Of a DNA stretch of 64,000 bases, positions 25,791 to 37,884 are shown in pieces. The position numbers were made by a program, and so were the translations under genes. The first letter of the stretch is position 1. Each line of letters begins with the position of its first letter. The notes beneath the pieces were generated by a model that was not told the origin of the DNA, did not search any database, and saw only the letters and a program-made list of their open reading frames with translations. This DNA comes from Holothuria scabra (taxonomy: Eukaryota; Echinodermata; Holothuroidea; Aspidochirotida; Holothuriidae), in assembly GCA_037179385.1 (NCBI GenBank), contig CM074185.1, positions 5,699,371 through 5,763,370 of the forward strand. Direction: 5' to 3'.

Positions 25791-26779
25791 TCTTTTCTAA
25801 TTTCTGGGATTCATTGACACTTCATACGTTGTAACGATATTGTATTAGTGGATGTTTGGAAAATTTTTACGACGAAGACAATTGACAGCTTCTTTTTAAT
25901 TCTTGAAACCGGGGTTTTGCCACAAAATTTAATGAAATCAACAATAATACAAATTTATCTTGACAATATCTTTTCAAATGGTTCTACTCAAATGGTTCTA
26001 CTGAAAGCGACCGACATGCAATATGGTGTGTTCTGTACAATGGCGTGGCCCCCCGGGGGGGGGGGGGGCAAGTTGGCCCCCTTTAAAATATTTTGGCAAA
26101 ATTTGTGGAATGTTGGGAAATTTCAAGTTGACGAACTAGTTCTTCCTTTTCCTTTTTATTTAAATTTTTCTCAGTATAAGTAATCGTGAAACATTTCTCA
26201 TGCATAACTCGTATTTCCATGCAACGCATTTCCCAGATCTCATCTGTGTCACTGCATCATGAAGCGTGCTTGACTCGCGTTCCTCAGAAATGCCCTCTCT
26301 ACAGCAGCGTGAATGTTCTCTGGTACACGTGCAGTTACACGTATTTTGATCAGTTTAACGTATACTGCGAGACACTGACAGGCTATAGGACCGGAGCATA
26401 GGATACCATCATCGAGATAGTTCCCTACGTATTGTTGAGTTAATGTTATGTTCATCAACTTGATGCACTATTGGATAATACGTTGCGAGTAAATAGTAAC
26501 GTAATCATATCCTCGTGAACGATATATTCCCTCATTTAATTATGACCATTTCTGTTTGTTTTCGTTCCACAACCATTGTATTTATATTCGATGTAAGGCT
26601 GTCAGCAATACATACCGGTAGGCCTCAGAGTTTCAGAATTTTTCTTTTTTATATTGTGAACAAATTGTCTCCTTAAAAGTTTACAGGATAAGAAAAATAT
26701 GGCACTCTAAGCATGCAGGAATGAGACACAGGGAGTGTCATTTCCTTCAATCTTGGGGGTGTTTTGGACAAATTTTCCT
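25791..26779. other. No gene recognised; C/G run at about 26050-26069
   Basis: A CCCCCCGGGGGG-type run at about 26050-26069, in the context GGCGTGGCCCCC..GGCCCCCTTT, resembles the decayed GC-rich header of the local hAT family. The rest has no domain. Confidence 0.4.
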
Positions 26780-27125
26780 TGGCGGGGCGCTCCGCGCGAA
26801 CCGACGGTCGCGTTCCGCGTATAGCTCAGTTCATACTCAGTCGCCGACCTCTGTGCGGAACGTAATGTTTGTCCGCAACGGTTGCGGCGACTAGGGTCAA
26901 CAAACTTTTATTGTACGCTTCTGATCCGCATTGAGTGCAGAAGCCCGTTACCATGGTTTTTAGTCGTTCCAAGTGTATGTGCGTACAATCCGTTCTTGAT
27001 CCGTTCGAGATAAACCGATTTTATCTTTTTCTGCTTTGCGCGTCTCAATGAGAAAGTTGAAACACATGTCTGCATTGTTTTAAACACAAAGGAGCGTGAA
27101 CCGATATATTAGTTGCGGAGACATA

Positions 27126-27420
27126 ATGGTTTGTGCTAAGAGGAAGCCACTTTCCTCTGAGGGGGATGAAAAATTGATTGAAGAAGTAAGAAAGTATCGA
27201 AATTTGTATGCCAGCAGTTTGGATCAGTATAGAGACTTTCAAAGAAATGAGCAGTTCTGGATTGTTATAGGCCCCTTTTTCTCAGCCAGTGGCGGGACGT
27301 TGCCGGACTGCAAGGACAGATGGAAATATTTGAGAGACAGATATACTAAAGCAAAAAAGGTCTAACAACGGACGTGGTGGAGACCCGGGTGGCAAAGAAA
27401 AATTTTGAATGTTGGAAGGT
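27126..27420 (+). pseudogene. MADF-domain protein fragment, probably of a Harbinger-type transposon
   Basis: The open frame gives KLIEEVRKYRNLYASSLDQY, RDFQRNEQFW and then CKDRWKYLRDRYTKAKK. This is the alternating aromatic pattern of a MADF (Myb/SANT-like) DNA-binding domain, about 75 residues and close to full length. The frame ends at TAA 27363-27365; a one-base shift there reopens SNNGRGGDPGGKEKF, which resembles the linker that follows such domains, so a frameshift or an exon end is likely. MADF proteins accompany PIF/Harbinger transposases and also occur as host regulators. The upstream CpG-rich stretch (26785-26900) may be a transposon end. Confidence 0.65.
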
Positions 27421-27620
27421 CCTTAGATGCAATTTCGTGGAATACTGAGCCAATTTTCTGCAAAATTACTGCAAATTATTTACATTTTTTCTACAAAAGA
27501 AAAAACTAAGGGGGTTATGTCCTTGAATTACCAGAGGGGTGGAAGAAAAGGCTACTTTCACCCCACGGCTGGCTACGTAGGTTATACGCTTTTTGAAAGA
27601 TCATGTAAGTTCAGTTAGTC

Positions 27621-28239
27621 AGTGGTCATAGTAACTCACAAACTGGACCGTCTCACAGTTCTTTACTTTGGCAGTCACCAGCTAGTGTCATGCCCGTAGT
27701 CAGACAAGGTACAGGAGGGACCCAATCAAAGGGCCCAGGTGGGGACCATCATGGGGTTATCTGTGGACACTGTGAGATCTTCATGGGCATGGAGTAACCG
27801 TGGACAATGTTTGTGGGGCCCAGGTACACAGGAATAACTCTAAAGGTACCACTTTCCTCCAAACTGATTGATTTTTTCCTGATTATCTGGAATATAAACA
27901 TTTTAAGTTTTGAAAAGCCTTAGTAACAATAAGCTCTTTCTTCTGTTTCCGACATTTTTTGTAGTTGTGACTATTTAAAATGTTCATATGAAGAGAGAAG
28001 CAAAGAAAGGAATGCATTTAAATAGTTTTAGTACATATTGCATTTTTCGTTTTTAGTTGAATCACGCACGACCCAATTGTTCAGAATGTTTCTTTCGTGC
28101 ATAACGTTTTATGATCCAGATTGGGAAAATGTCCCGTGCAAATATTCAACAGGAGTTGTACCAACCAGAAAGCCAAGAGGCTGAGTGATTCCTTGCCATC
28201 AAATACCTTACCTGCCTTCAAATTGACAGTGTTTGATAG
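27621..28239. other. No gene recognised
   Basis: Unique-looking sequence between the MADF fragment and the tandem array; no feature supported. Confidence 0.45.
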
Positions 28240-29043
28240 ATTTTCCTTTACATTTTAGGCACAGAATTTTTGCAGTTTTACCGCTGGTGACCTCAAACGA
28301 TCTCTGACCTCTACCAAAAACAATAGGCTTCTTTCAGGCTCTCAACATGTCAAATCCATATACCTAACACGAAGATTATCAGTCACTCCTATCTGAAGAT
28401 ATCATGTTTACAAGCCATTTTCGAAGTTTTCGCAATTTTACCGCTGGTGATCTCAAATGAACTTTGACCTCTACCAAAAACAATACGGTTCTTCCTCTCA
28501 ACATTACAAACCTATATACCAAGTATGAGGAGTGTTGTTCACTCCTATCTGAAGATATTCGTGTTTACAAGCCATTTTCGAAGTTTTTGCAATTTTGCCG
28601 CTGGTGTCCTCAAATGACCTTTGACCTTTACTAAAAACAATAGGTTTCTTTCTCTCAACATGTAAAATCTATATACCAAGTATGAGAAGTGTCGGACACT
28701 CCTATCTGAAGATATCGTGTTTTTTTTTTTTTTTTTGTTTTCGCAGTCTTACCGCTGGTGTCCTCAAATGACCTTTGATCACTACCAAAAACAATAGGGT
28801 CCTTCCTCTTAACACGACAAATCTATATACCTAGTATGAAAAGTGTCGGTCACTGCTATCTGAAGATATCGTGTTTACAAGCCATTTTCGAAGTTTTCGC
28901 AGTTTTAACGCTGGTGACCTCAAATGACCTTTCACCTCAACCAAAAACAATACGGTTCTTCCTCTGAACATGACAAATCTATATACCTAAATATGAAAAG
29001 TGTCGGACATTCCCACCTTAAGATATCGTGTTTACAAGAAAGT
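28240..29043 (+). repeat. Tandem array, five ~156-bp units
   Basis: The phrase CCGCTGGTG (ACGCTGGTG in the last) begins at 28281, 28441, 28598, 28752 and 28908, giving periods of 160, 157, 154 and 156 bp. Each unit has TCAAATGACCTTTGACCTCT or a close variant, ACCAAAAACAATA, ATCTGAAGATATC and ACAAGCCATTTTCGAAGTT. The TGACCTTTGACCT part resembles the nuclear-receptor DR1 site. A T run (28720-28736) interrupts the fourth junction. Confidence 0.9.
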
Positions 29044-29425
29044 GTCACAAAAACACACACACGCACACACACCTATACGCGTTTCTGGCGCCTATCGGGG
29101 ACATGCTCATTATACCAGTCAAGTGGGGATATTCTGTTTTTCCTAGTCAACTGGGGATAATCGCAGGTCATAATCAAGGTGACTGGGGATCCTGAAAAAT
29201 CTACACACACATTTTCACACAAATTCAAACAAAAAACATGGAAACGTGGATATACCTCAGATCAAACTGTCAAGCTACAGGCACTTATCTGACACCCCAC
29301 TTTGCATTATTTTGGACTTTCTAAAACCGGGGATATCCCCGTTTCGCGGGGTATCCCCAGTTCTACTGTAATTTTCATGCGTGTATCCCCGATTGACCCC
29401 AGAAACGCACGCACATACACACACA
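29044..29425. repeat. Inverted repeat element flanked by CA tracts
   Basis: The left arm (GCGTTTCTGGCGCCTATCGGGGA, CAGTCAA.TGGGGATA) matches the reverse complement of the right arm (GCGTTTCTGGGGTCAATCGGGGATA, GTAGAACTGGGGATA). CA-rich tracts lie outside both arms. A strong hairpin, GGGGATATCCCCG..CGGGGTATCCCC, lies at 29330-29358. No target duplication is clear. Confidence 0.5.
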
Positions 29426-29982
29426 GGACATGACCATCGCATAGATTCCTTGCCTGCCTATGGCAAGGTATCAACAAAACGCAAAAAGTCATAGAGTCCA
29501 AGTATCTAATCATAATTCTTATTCAAGAAAGGTGTACAGTAATTTACCCTTTTGCTTTATTTCCCCCTTCCATTAACCAGAATGCAAAACTGCATTGAAC
29601 GTTTTAATGGTACAAAATTCCAAATAATCTCGCTCTCGCAAACGTAAATAGAGCTTTTAGTAATCTGGTCTAATAATGCTATTTAGTAAAAATAGTTCTG
29701 TGTTCTGTGTTCGGATTTCTTGGAAAATTGTGCACATCGACCTTCCCTAACAGCAGAAAACAATAACGGAAATTCTTGGAAAGTTTTGCCCACAGAATAC
29801 AATCTGAAAAACATCAAATCAATTTCGACCTTACAATATGAACGATTGCAAGAACTAAAAGGATTCTTACAATTTTCCCTCACGGTACCGCTTCTTATGT
29901 GTACCCATATGCGTGGCCACACTCGTGGTATAACCATAATAAAATTTTTAAATTCGCGAAGTCAAATTTTCAATTTTTTCCG

Positions 29983-30065
29983 AGTTGATAATTGTCCGTG
30001 TTGAAATTTTCCGGGCAAGAATTGTCGGGGTGGGGATTATTCGGATGGGAATTGTCTTGTGTTAA
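29983..30065 (+). repeat. Degenerate ~16-bp minisatellite
   Basis: About five units of the type GAATTGTCNGGGTNGG: GATAATTGTCCGTGTT, GAAATTTTCCGGGCAA, GAATTGTCGGGGTGG, GGATTATTCGGATGG and GAATTGTCTTGTG. Origin unknown. Confidence 0.65.
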
Positions 30066-30404
30066 GGAATTGAAACATTTTACAAAAGTTTTGTTCCTAA
30101 TTGATAAACATTTTTCCATGTTTAACTTTCCCTGTTCAATTCCTAACCACTTCGTCTGAAGACACGTTTGATTGATACACACTTTTAAACCAGTAAAAAT
30201 GTTTAGAATTTTATAGTGATGACAAAGTGGGTGCACAGTAAGTACTTAATTTCTAAACACGTTTTTACATAAAGCTATTAGTAATATATCGTTACAAAAT
30301 GCCTCCATGCCCAACCCTGACAAAAGCGATTAACACTGGTAACTTGGAGGGAGTTGCCATTTGGATTTCAGCTCCTTGGTAAGAAAAGAAGAAGAAAGAA
30401 GAAA

Positions 30405-32700
30405 ACAAGAGGGCAATCCACGGAGTTGCATATCTCATCGCCAACATGTGCGCAAGTTAATTACAGAACATGAACTATGTATGTATGTGTGCTGAATTTT
30501 ATGCTACAGTTGAATGTCATTGAAAAAAATTACCATACTAAAACTCCATGCTACAATATTGAGGGTCCAGGGCTTAGAGAGGGGTCAAAACCTGTCCGTG
30601 TGTGTGTGTGTGTGTGTGTATGTGTGTTGGTTGGGGGGGGGGGTAGGTGTGTGTGTGTCCAATTTTGTTTTCCTAATATCTTGTAAACGGCTGGGCCGAT
30701 TTTCTTCAAACTTGGTAGGAAGGTACCTCAGGTAAAACAGTTCCATTTTAATACTCAACCGGAAGTGAAGGTCAAAGGTTACAGGTCAAAGGTTAAATTT
30801 AGTGAAATCACGTTTTCTGCTATATTTCATGAACAAAACGTTTTCCTGACACGAAACTTCACACATATAATGATTGCATCTATACCTACCAAAATATGCG
30901 GTTGCCATAGCAACAGAGGTCAAAGGTCGAGTGGTAGAGTGGAACAAACAAATTTCAAGTGATAATTTGTTCGTAAAACAACGTTTTTGTCCCTGGAACT
31001 CCCCCTAGTGGGCTGGACCGATTCTTGTCAAAATTGGTAGGTAGGTACCCCAGGGTGGGAACTTGTGTTTTCCAGACCCTCGGAAGAAAAAGTCAAAGGT
31101 CAGAGGTCAAAGGTCACATTTTGCAAAAAACACTTTTTTTTCCTATTTTGTACTAAAACTTCAAAAGAAAACCTTCATTTTACATGAAACTTCACAAGTA
31201 TAATAGGGGAGACTAGTTCTACCAAAATATGTAGTTTCCATGGCAACCAAGGTCAAAGGTCACGTGACAGGGGGTCAAATACTTTTCTTTCGGTAGCCTA
31301 CTCACTTTAACTCTTAACGGAAGCATCCCACAAATCTGAACGTTTAAGTGTAATAGCCCAGGCATGATACTGTAAGTTGTACCGATATGTATGGTTGTCA
31401 TGGCAACCAAGGACATCGTTCACGTTACAGATGGCAAAGGTTAAAGCGGGCATGACAAGGCCACAAAAACTTTTGTGTATTGCAAGATTAGATACAGTGT
31501 TTTACAAATATCATCTCACACCCCATTAAAAACCCGTACAATTCGGCATAAATGATATTCGAAGGAAAACTGCGTTCAAAATCCAATTTCGAAAAGTGCC
31601 GCAACAGCTCACCTGACTTTTATAACGCAACTGGCGGCACAAACCCCGCCCTACGGCGCGCATCTAGATGTGGAACTAATGTAAAGTTCGGTAAAGTTAT
31701 CTTATCTTAGCGCACCATGGTGGGGATTTGGAGCAAATCATTGGCCAATATGTTCGTGTGTATATGCGGCGCGGGTAAAAATATTTCTGTTTTTGTGCAG
31801 AAAAGACGCCGTTCGGTCGTTATAAAGAACAGCTATGAATATGTATGGGCAGACCACAACAAGCGAGTCCCACTACGAGCGCGTCTTTGCTGTATGAGCT
31901 GTTTGATGAAGATGATATTGCGAATACTTATCAGTCACCGCGCAATGAACAATTCACAATGTAGTCAGTGGCCACGCTCACTGCTATCGGAGCACCGGTG
32001 CTTGCAATTATGTATGCGCTAACACGCGTTACCATGCACATGATTCGATGATTGTGAGCTCTCTGGTACAGTGTTGCTAACCGTGCCCCCAATGACGTCA
32101 CCATTTTGAGACGCGTTCACATACGTTTTTTCTCTTTCGAATTTCAAATGGTCTGCGCCTGGCCTGTACTTGGGAATTCAAAACGTCTTATATCGGTATT
32201 TATGGACATAATTTATTAGGGACGTCATTCACTTTATGTCAAGGTGTACCCAAAGAACGGTTACCGAGGAACTTACTTTGGCCGTGTCATCCCCACTTTA
32301 ATGTTTTGTAACTAGCCTATTTTTCATCAATTAATATAAATAAGCTAGACTCCTACGTTAGTACTTCGTAGTAACAGTCTCAAATTCTTTTTTCACTAGC
32401 TTGTATGCTGCAGTGAGATTTTTAAGTTCCTGTTCGCACTTCACTTTGATGGCCCTTATATCTAGATTGTTCTCATATGGTCTATGCAGACAGTTGTTTT
32501 CACTTTAAAGTTGCTTAACTGTTAGGCCTAGTAATATGAAACTTAGAGTCAAACCTAGGGCTAGACTTGAAATCTCAAGCTGGTTAACAGTATGTAGGCT
32601 ACGTCTGGGGCTAAACCTACGCCGGTCATAGGCTTGAGTTATACAAATTTTACGAATCCGAAAAGCGCTTGTCTTTGTGACTGTAGGCCTCAATTAGTGG
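30405..32700 (-). mobile_element. hAT-family right-half fragment, copy B
   Basis: Apart from a leading stretch (30405-30580, direct match to 17390-17570), this is the reverse of 18240-20010. 30590-31900 is also the inverse of 32935-34060. It is denser in motifs than copy A: GTTGCCATAGCAAC (30901-30914), AGGTCAAAGGTCA (31104-31116) and GTTTCCATGGCAAC (31234-31247) followed by AGGTCAAAGGTCACGTGAC (31250-31268). A (TG)n and G-run tract is at 30598-30660. No conserved ORF. Confidence 0.75.
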
Positions 32701-32934
32701 GGTTCATCAGCCTAAAACCGTCTTCATTTATTGTTAACATGAATTTCAAACCCTCATGAACTTGGAGAATTTAAAATACAAATTAGTGTACAACCATCCA
32801 TGATAGAGGTAAGCAAGGAAATCGAAAGATTTAAAGGTGATGGACCCCAGTAATGGCCGACTGAAATCAGACCATCACTTGCTGTCCGGATTCGTGTATA
32901 GGCCAAGGTATGAAACTGTGGTTGACTAACATAC

Positions 32935-34130
32935 AGTAAAGACGCGCTCGAAGTGGGAACGCGCTTGTCGTGGTCTGCCTATACATATTCATAGCTGTTC
33001 TTTATAGGAACCGAACCGCGTCTTCCTTGCACAAAAACCGAACTATTTTTACCCGCGCGCATGTACACGCGAACACATTGGCCAATCATGGTCGGCGCCT
33101 TTCGCTCTGTATGTTGGACTCTGTATTGTGATGCAATCGTTTTCATGAGGTTGCTAAGATAAGATAACTTAACCGAACGTTACATTTGTTCCACATCTAG
33201 ATGCGCGCCGTAGGGCGGGGTTTGTGCCGCCAATTGCGTCATAAAAGTCAGGTGAGTAACGTGAACTATGTCCTTGGTTGCCACGACAACAACACATATC
33301 GGTACACTTACAGTATCATGCCTAGGCTTTTACACTTAAACTTTCAGATTTGTGGGATGCGTCCGTTAAGAGTTAGAGTGAATACATAAAAAAGTATTTG
33401 ACCCCCTGTCACGTGACCTTTGACCTTGGTTGCCATGGAAACTACAGATCTTGGTAGAACTAGTCTACCCTATTATACTTGTGAAGTTTCATGTAAAATG
33501 AAGGTTTTCTTTTGAAGTTTTAGTACAAAATAGGAAAAAAGTGTTTTTTGCAAAATGTGACCTCTGACCTTTGACTTCCGAGGGTCTGGAAAACACAAGT
33601 TCCCACCCTGGGGTACCCACCTACCAATTTTGACAAGAATCGGTCCAGCCCACTAGGGGGAGTTCCAGGGACAAAAACGTTGTTTTACGAACAAATTATC
33701 ACTTGAAATTTGTTTGTTCCACTCTACCACTCGACCTTTGACCTCTGTTGCTATGGCAACCGCATATTTTGGTAGGTATAGATGCAATCATTATATGTGT
33801 GAAGTTTCGTGTCAGGGGAACGTTTTGTTTTTGGAAAGATAACAGAAAATGTGATTTCACTAAATTTGACCTTTGACCTTTAACCTTTGACCTTCACTTC
33901 CGGCTGTGTATTAAAAATGCAATTGTTACACCTGAGGTACCATTGTACCCAGTTTGAAGAAAATCGGCCCAGCCATTTACAAGATATTAGGAAAACAAAA
34001 TTGGACACACACACACCCACACCCACCAACACACTCACACACACACACGGACAGGTTTTGACTCCTTTCTCAGCCATGGACCTTCAGTCACCCCGGGGTA
34101 CCTCAGCATGGGTTAGACCTCGAGACTAGT
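32935..34130 (+). mobile_element. hAT-family right-half fragment, copy C
   Basis: Direct match to 19030-20000 and inverse of copy B. At about 33255 (GTCAGGTGAG then TAACGTGAAC) it lacks about 185 bp present in A (19317-19500) and B (31440-31625). It carries CACGTGACCTTTGACCTTGG (33411-33430), GTTGCTATGGCAAC (33747-33760) and a (CA)n tract at 34006-34050. The B-C pair could form a stem of more than 1 kb. Confidence 0.75.
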
Positions 34131-35711
34131 AACCTGGGAAAATTTACCATTACCATGGTAACCATTTTCATTTAAACTGGCATTGCCATATATAGCCCCA
34201 GAGGCAAAGTGATTGCAATATCTCATCCTCCTCACGGAGCGATGAGATAAAAAACATAGACCAATTCATAGCGAAGCAGTAGAGATGATTTGGCTATTTA
34301 GCTTATTTTGCTCTGTAAAGCTGAGATGTTTGTAACGTATTGTCCAAAAAGATTTCTTACCTTATCTAGTCCAGCAGAAGGTTAAATTCAAGACAAGGCA
34401 TTTCATTGACCTGAACCAGAGCATGACCAAACCCAAAGGTAATGGCTACATAGTTCTTTCGTGTGACGTCACAATTAGTGAACCACGCCCAATACCAGGC
34501 AAAAATCAACGCTGTTTTATTGCAATACTCACATGTCGGTCGTCAGTTGTTTATGAGCTAGCTACACTAAATGCGTATGCCCGTCAAACAGGCAGGGCCT
34601 CTGACGTTGATGCAATCAATCTATAATTTATCGCATATATGCCTTCAAACATCCATTGTAGGATATAGATACAGAAAAAACAAAATATAAATGTCGGTCT
34701 GATGGGCGCGAACAACTTACAGGGGCGCTTCGAAACTGGGATGTAACCTGAACCTTAATAAGATCTAATTCATAACTTTGTAAACAATTATTGTCCATCA
34801 GCTGACAGAATTCCCCTCAGGAATACAGTTTTATTACAAAATATTGATTTATTTAACGAGGTTGTTTTCACAAACTAGCATAAAGATGGCCATTACAGTT
34901 CTTATTATCGTCAAGTCTCAAGTCTTCATCCAAAACTGAGCTTATAATAAAAAAAGGGTTTACTCCCTTTGTGTTAAACATCTTTGTACAAATTATTACA
35001 GAGATTGCAATTTTATTTTAATTTAACAACTGTTAAATGTGCACTACAAACATCTGGACATCTCACCATTGGCAATCCGTAAAGACTAAACATGTGACGT
35101 CTTGGAAAGGACTTGCTTTCAAATGCATTTTAAGACATGACCAGACGAAGATCTCCTTGGCCACCTAATCCTCTAGATACCCTTTACAAAGATTATCAGG
35201 ACAAACGTCATTACATGTGTAATTAAGGCTTTCAAGTCCACCAAGTAAAGAAGGAAGAATTTTCTTCTCTTTACCGTGTAATGTCAGAGAACTATCCTGC
35301 TTCTACGAAGTTAATTATCTTTATCATCAGAATGGTCTTTTGAAATATTCACCCTGAGAGAAGTGCTACACGAAAGTAATGAAACTCCACGAAATTTACT
35401 GTACACACTTTAAAACACGAACACACGGCAGTAGGCCATTATTTTATCGATATTTTCAGCATTCAAGTTCAAGTCTTCAGGTCACTTCCAGTGGAAGGAA
35501 AATTTAGCAAAAGGTCAGAATAGTACCAAACCCATTGCATTAGATTAATCACTAGATAACTTGAAAAGTGCGACCTTGTGTTCGCAGTTCTCAGTATTGT
35601 GAATCTGACCTTTTCGGAAAACTAGCAAACAGGGAATTCCCCCGTTTTTTACCGATTGCGTTGATATTAACAGTGAAAATTTTGAGTAAGATACTAAATT
35701 AGGCAGATAGA
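34131..35711. other. No gene; dispersed repeat copy 2 at 34510-34605
   Basis: 34510-34605 matches the repeat at 8480-8640. The rest is AT-rich with no supported feature. Confidence 0.45.
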
Positions 35712-35850
35712 GTTTTACGGTTATGTTTCCAACCTATTGGTTCAAGTCGAGCAAGCCAGTTGTGGCTCACTGGCTAGTTTTCCCTACTCCATTGCCTTTG
35801 CGGAACATAACGCACAACGGTAGTAGGTTCCAATCTTGAATTAGAACCAC
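35712..35850 (-). repeat. SINE family B, copy 2 (body only)
   Basis: The reverse complement shows GGAACCTACTACCGTTGTGCG, CAAAGGCAATGGAGTAGGGA, CTGGCTTGCTCGACTTGAAC, CAATAGGTTGGAAA and CCGTAAAAC, collinear with 20985-21118. The tRNA-like head is missing, so it is 5'-truncated or decayed. Confidence 0.75.
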
Positions 35851-36441
35851 ACGAAATACGGATTACTCGAAGCTAACCTAGGTAAACGAAAATGGTTTGA
35901 ATTGAAATATTTCTACAAATTGTCAGATTTGTTTATTTGTTGGAATAAGGAAAGAAACATTTTTGAAGCTTTAAAGATAAGTCGCTAAACTTTTAAGATA
36001 ATATCCTAAAAGGGATAGAGTATGTCTGAAGATTTCAGCGTGTTTATTCAATTTTGGATAACGTTACTACGAGACCTACCAATGAAATGATAAGATAAAA
36101 TTCAACTTCAGAAAATTATAGTCAGCTTTGTAGTTTTGAAATTGCATCTTGTTGCAATTGTTCAATTATTCATAAAGTATCCATTGTACACAAAACGGAG
36201 AACGGAGAAACAAAGATGAAGCATGCTTATGGACAGAGTAAATTCTGAAAACTAGAACAACATATTTATCTGGATCGTGAATGATATTTTAAAATTTGAC
36301 TTCCAAAGCAGCAATCATTGCAGAGCGTTTTATCCTCTCGGGTATTTTGTCTGTAAAGAAGGCATTTAACATAGACAGCTGACTGCAATAATCTTTATGC
36401 CAGCTGAAACACTTGGCATAACGGAAGCAATTAAAATGAAG

Positions 36442-36449
36442 TATATATA
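36442..36449 (+). promoter_or_regulatory. TATA box of the sushi gene
   Basis: TATATATA followed by GAGTGAGGATG lies about 145 bp upstream of the signal-peptide ATG, which would put transcription start near 36475. The sequence is seen; the role is inferred from its position. Confidence 0.5.
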
Positions 36450-36586
36450 GAGTGAGGATGTGAACACCTTCCGGAGATCGGGCAGTTACACATAGTATGT
36501 AAACATTCACTTTTAGCTGTTAAATGACATTCAAAGCAATTAAGAGAGAGGAGTAGAAGCAAACCCTAAACACGTCCAACGCAAAT

Positions 36587-36644
36587 ATGCTGCCAGCACG
36601 AACTACACTCTACGTTTTAATTGTCACTGCTTACTTTGAAACAG
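36587..36644 (+). CDS. Sushi gene exon 1: signal peptide
   Basis: The ATG at 36587 follows GCAAAT and a likely 5' UTR of about 110 bases. The exon encodes MLPARTTLYVLIVTAYFET plus one base of the next codon: a short basic start, then a hydrophobic core (LYVLIVTAYF), as in a secretory signal peptide. It ends in a good donor (ACAG|GTGAGA) in phase 1, the phase in which every clear downstream sushi exon begins. This start is chosen because it combines a TATA box, a signal peptide and a compatible splice phase. Linkage to exons 10-17 kb downstream is an inference. Confidence 0.6.
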
Positions 36645-37090
36645 GTGAGATATATTGACAAATGTTGTTAATGTTAGTTGACAAGCCTAAAAAAATTGAA
36701 ATTAAGCTGCTAAATCCTCTTTCTCAGACTTCATTTTCCAATACATGTTCCTATAAATTTGGATTTGGGCGAAATATCGTATTAAAATGTTTGAACTTTA
36801 GGCCAAAAATCGTTTCTTCTTAACGTTTTACACCTTGCTATATATCCGAATGCGCAAGTCTCTACGCAAGTTCTAATTACCGAACAATTCGTATGCCATT
36901 ATTTCAATGTTGATAAAAGCACTTTGTTTCAATGGTCTCTAAGCGATGTTAACGGTTACAAGCTCGATTTTAGTCAACGTTAAAGTTAATTTACTTACAA
37001 ATTGAAGTAAATCGTACTTCCGTTAAGAGAAACTCATTCCCATGTTAAGCAAAATGTAGAAGGTTAGGTTGAAACGGTTTTATCACCTAA

Positions 37091-37784
37091 AGCTAGCCGC
37101 ACACTATACGACTTTGCGCATTGCAACTCAACTCGATTGTCGGATCTCCAACAGTCGTACAGTGTGCGTGAGTTTACGACTGCGACTGGCAGTTTAAGGA
37201 CCAGTTTTAAGTCCCATCGCCTTCAGTCGGGAAGAACGAACATGTTGGCTCTTCCCAAATCGGTGCCCCGACAGTCGCAGATCACTGAAAAATCTGACCA
37301 ATCAAAATTATTGATTTATATGCACGTGATGTAAATACGGTGAAAGTTTTCGTATGCTTGTGGCGGTAACAACTTTTGACGTAACTTCGTGTAAATATTC
37401 AATTGAAAAGATGGATATATGGACCGAGTACGGCGAGTAGAGATAAGACAAACTCGTAGAAATGTAAAAGCAACGACCTGTACTTTATAACTATGGAAGC
37501 AAAATATATTCCTATTGGAATGCTTGGGAAAAACCGTTGAAGAGATTGCCGAGGCAGTCGACATCACTGGTGAGCTGTAAACTTGCATAGGTCTAGTACA
37601 CTGAGAGTGTAGTACTGTTGCAAACTGTATGCTGTTCTGTGCTGTTATACCGTAATATGTAAAGCAGTACTGTGCGAGTGTAACCGTTCGACTAACAATA
37701 CGCGATAGCCACGACGATTCAAAACTATGTTACGACGGTTTAGTTGAGTTGCAATGTGCAAAGTCGTATAGTGTGCGCCAGGCT
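37091..37784. mobile_element. Harbinger-like MITE in intron 1
   Basis: The ends are inverted: AGCTAGCCGCACACTATACG and so on at the left, and AGCCTGGCGCACACTATACG as the reverse complement of the right end. Similarity continues over about 50 bp (ACTTTGCGCATTGCAACTCAACT). TAA flanks both ends (37088-37090 and 37785-37787), fitting the 3-bp TWA target duplication of PIF/Harbinger elements. The interior has GTCGTA/TACGAC words but no intact transposase. Confidence 0.75.
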
Positions 37785-37884
37785 TAAGGATCAAGTCCTC
37801 CCAAGAGTGGCGTTCAATTCAAGCGATATTTCCCTTAAACACCGTAATTTGTAATTTGGGTCCAGCCGGAAATCACGTCAGTCA

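Noticed and set aside
29086..29358. Terminator-like GC hairpin
   Set aside because: Part of an inverted repeat element in a eukaryotic context; rho-independent termination does not apply.
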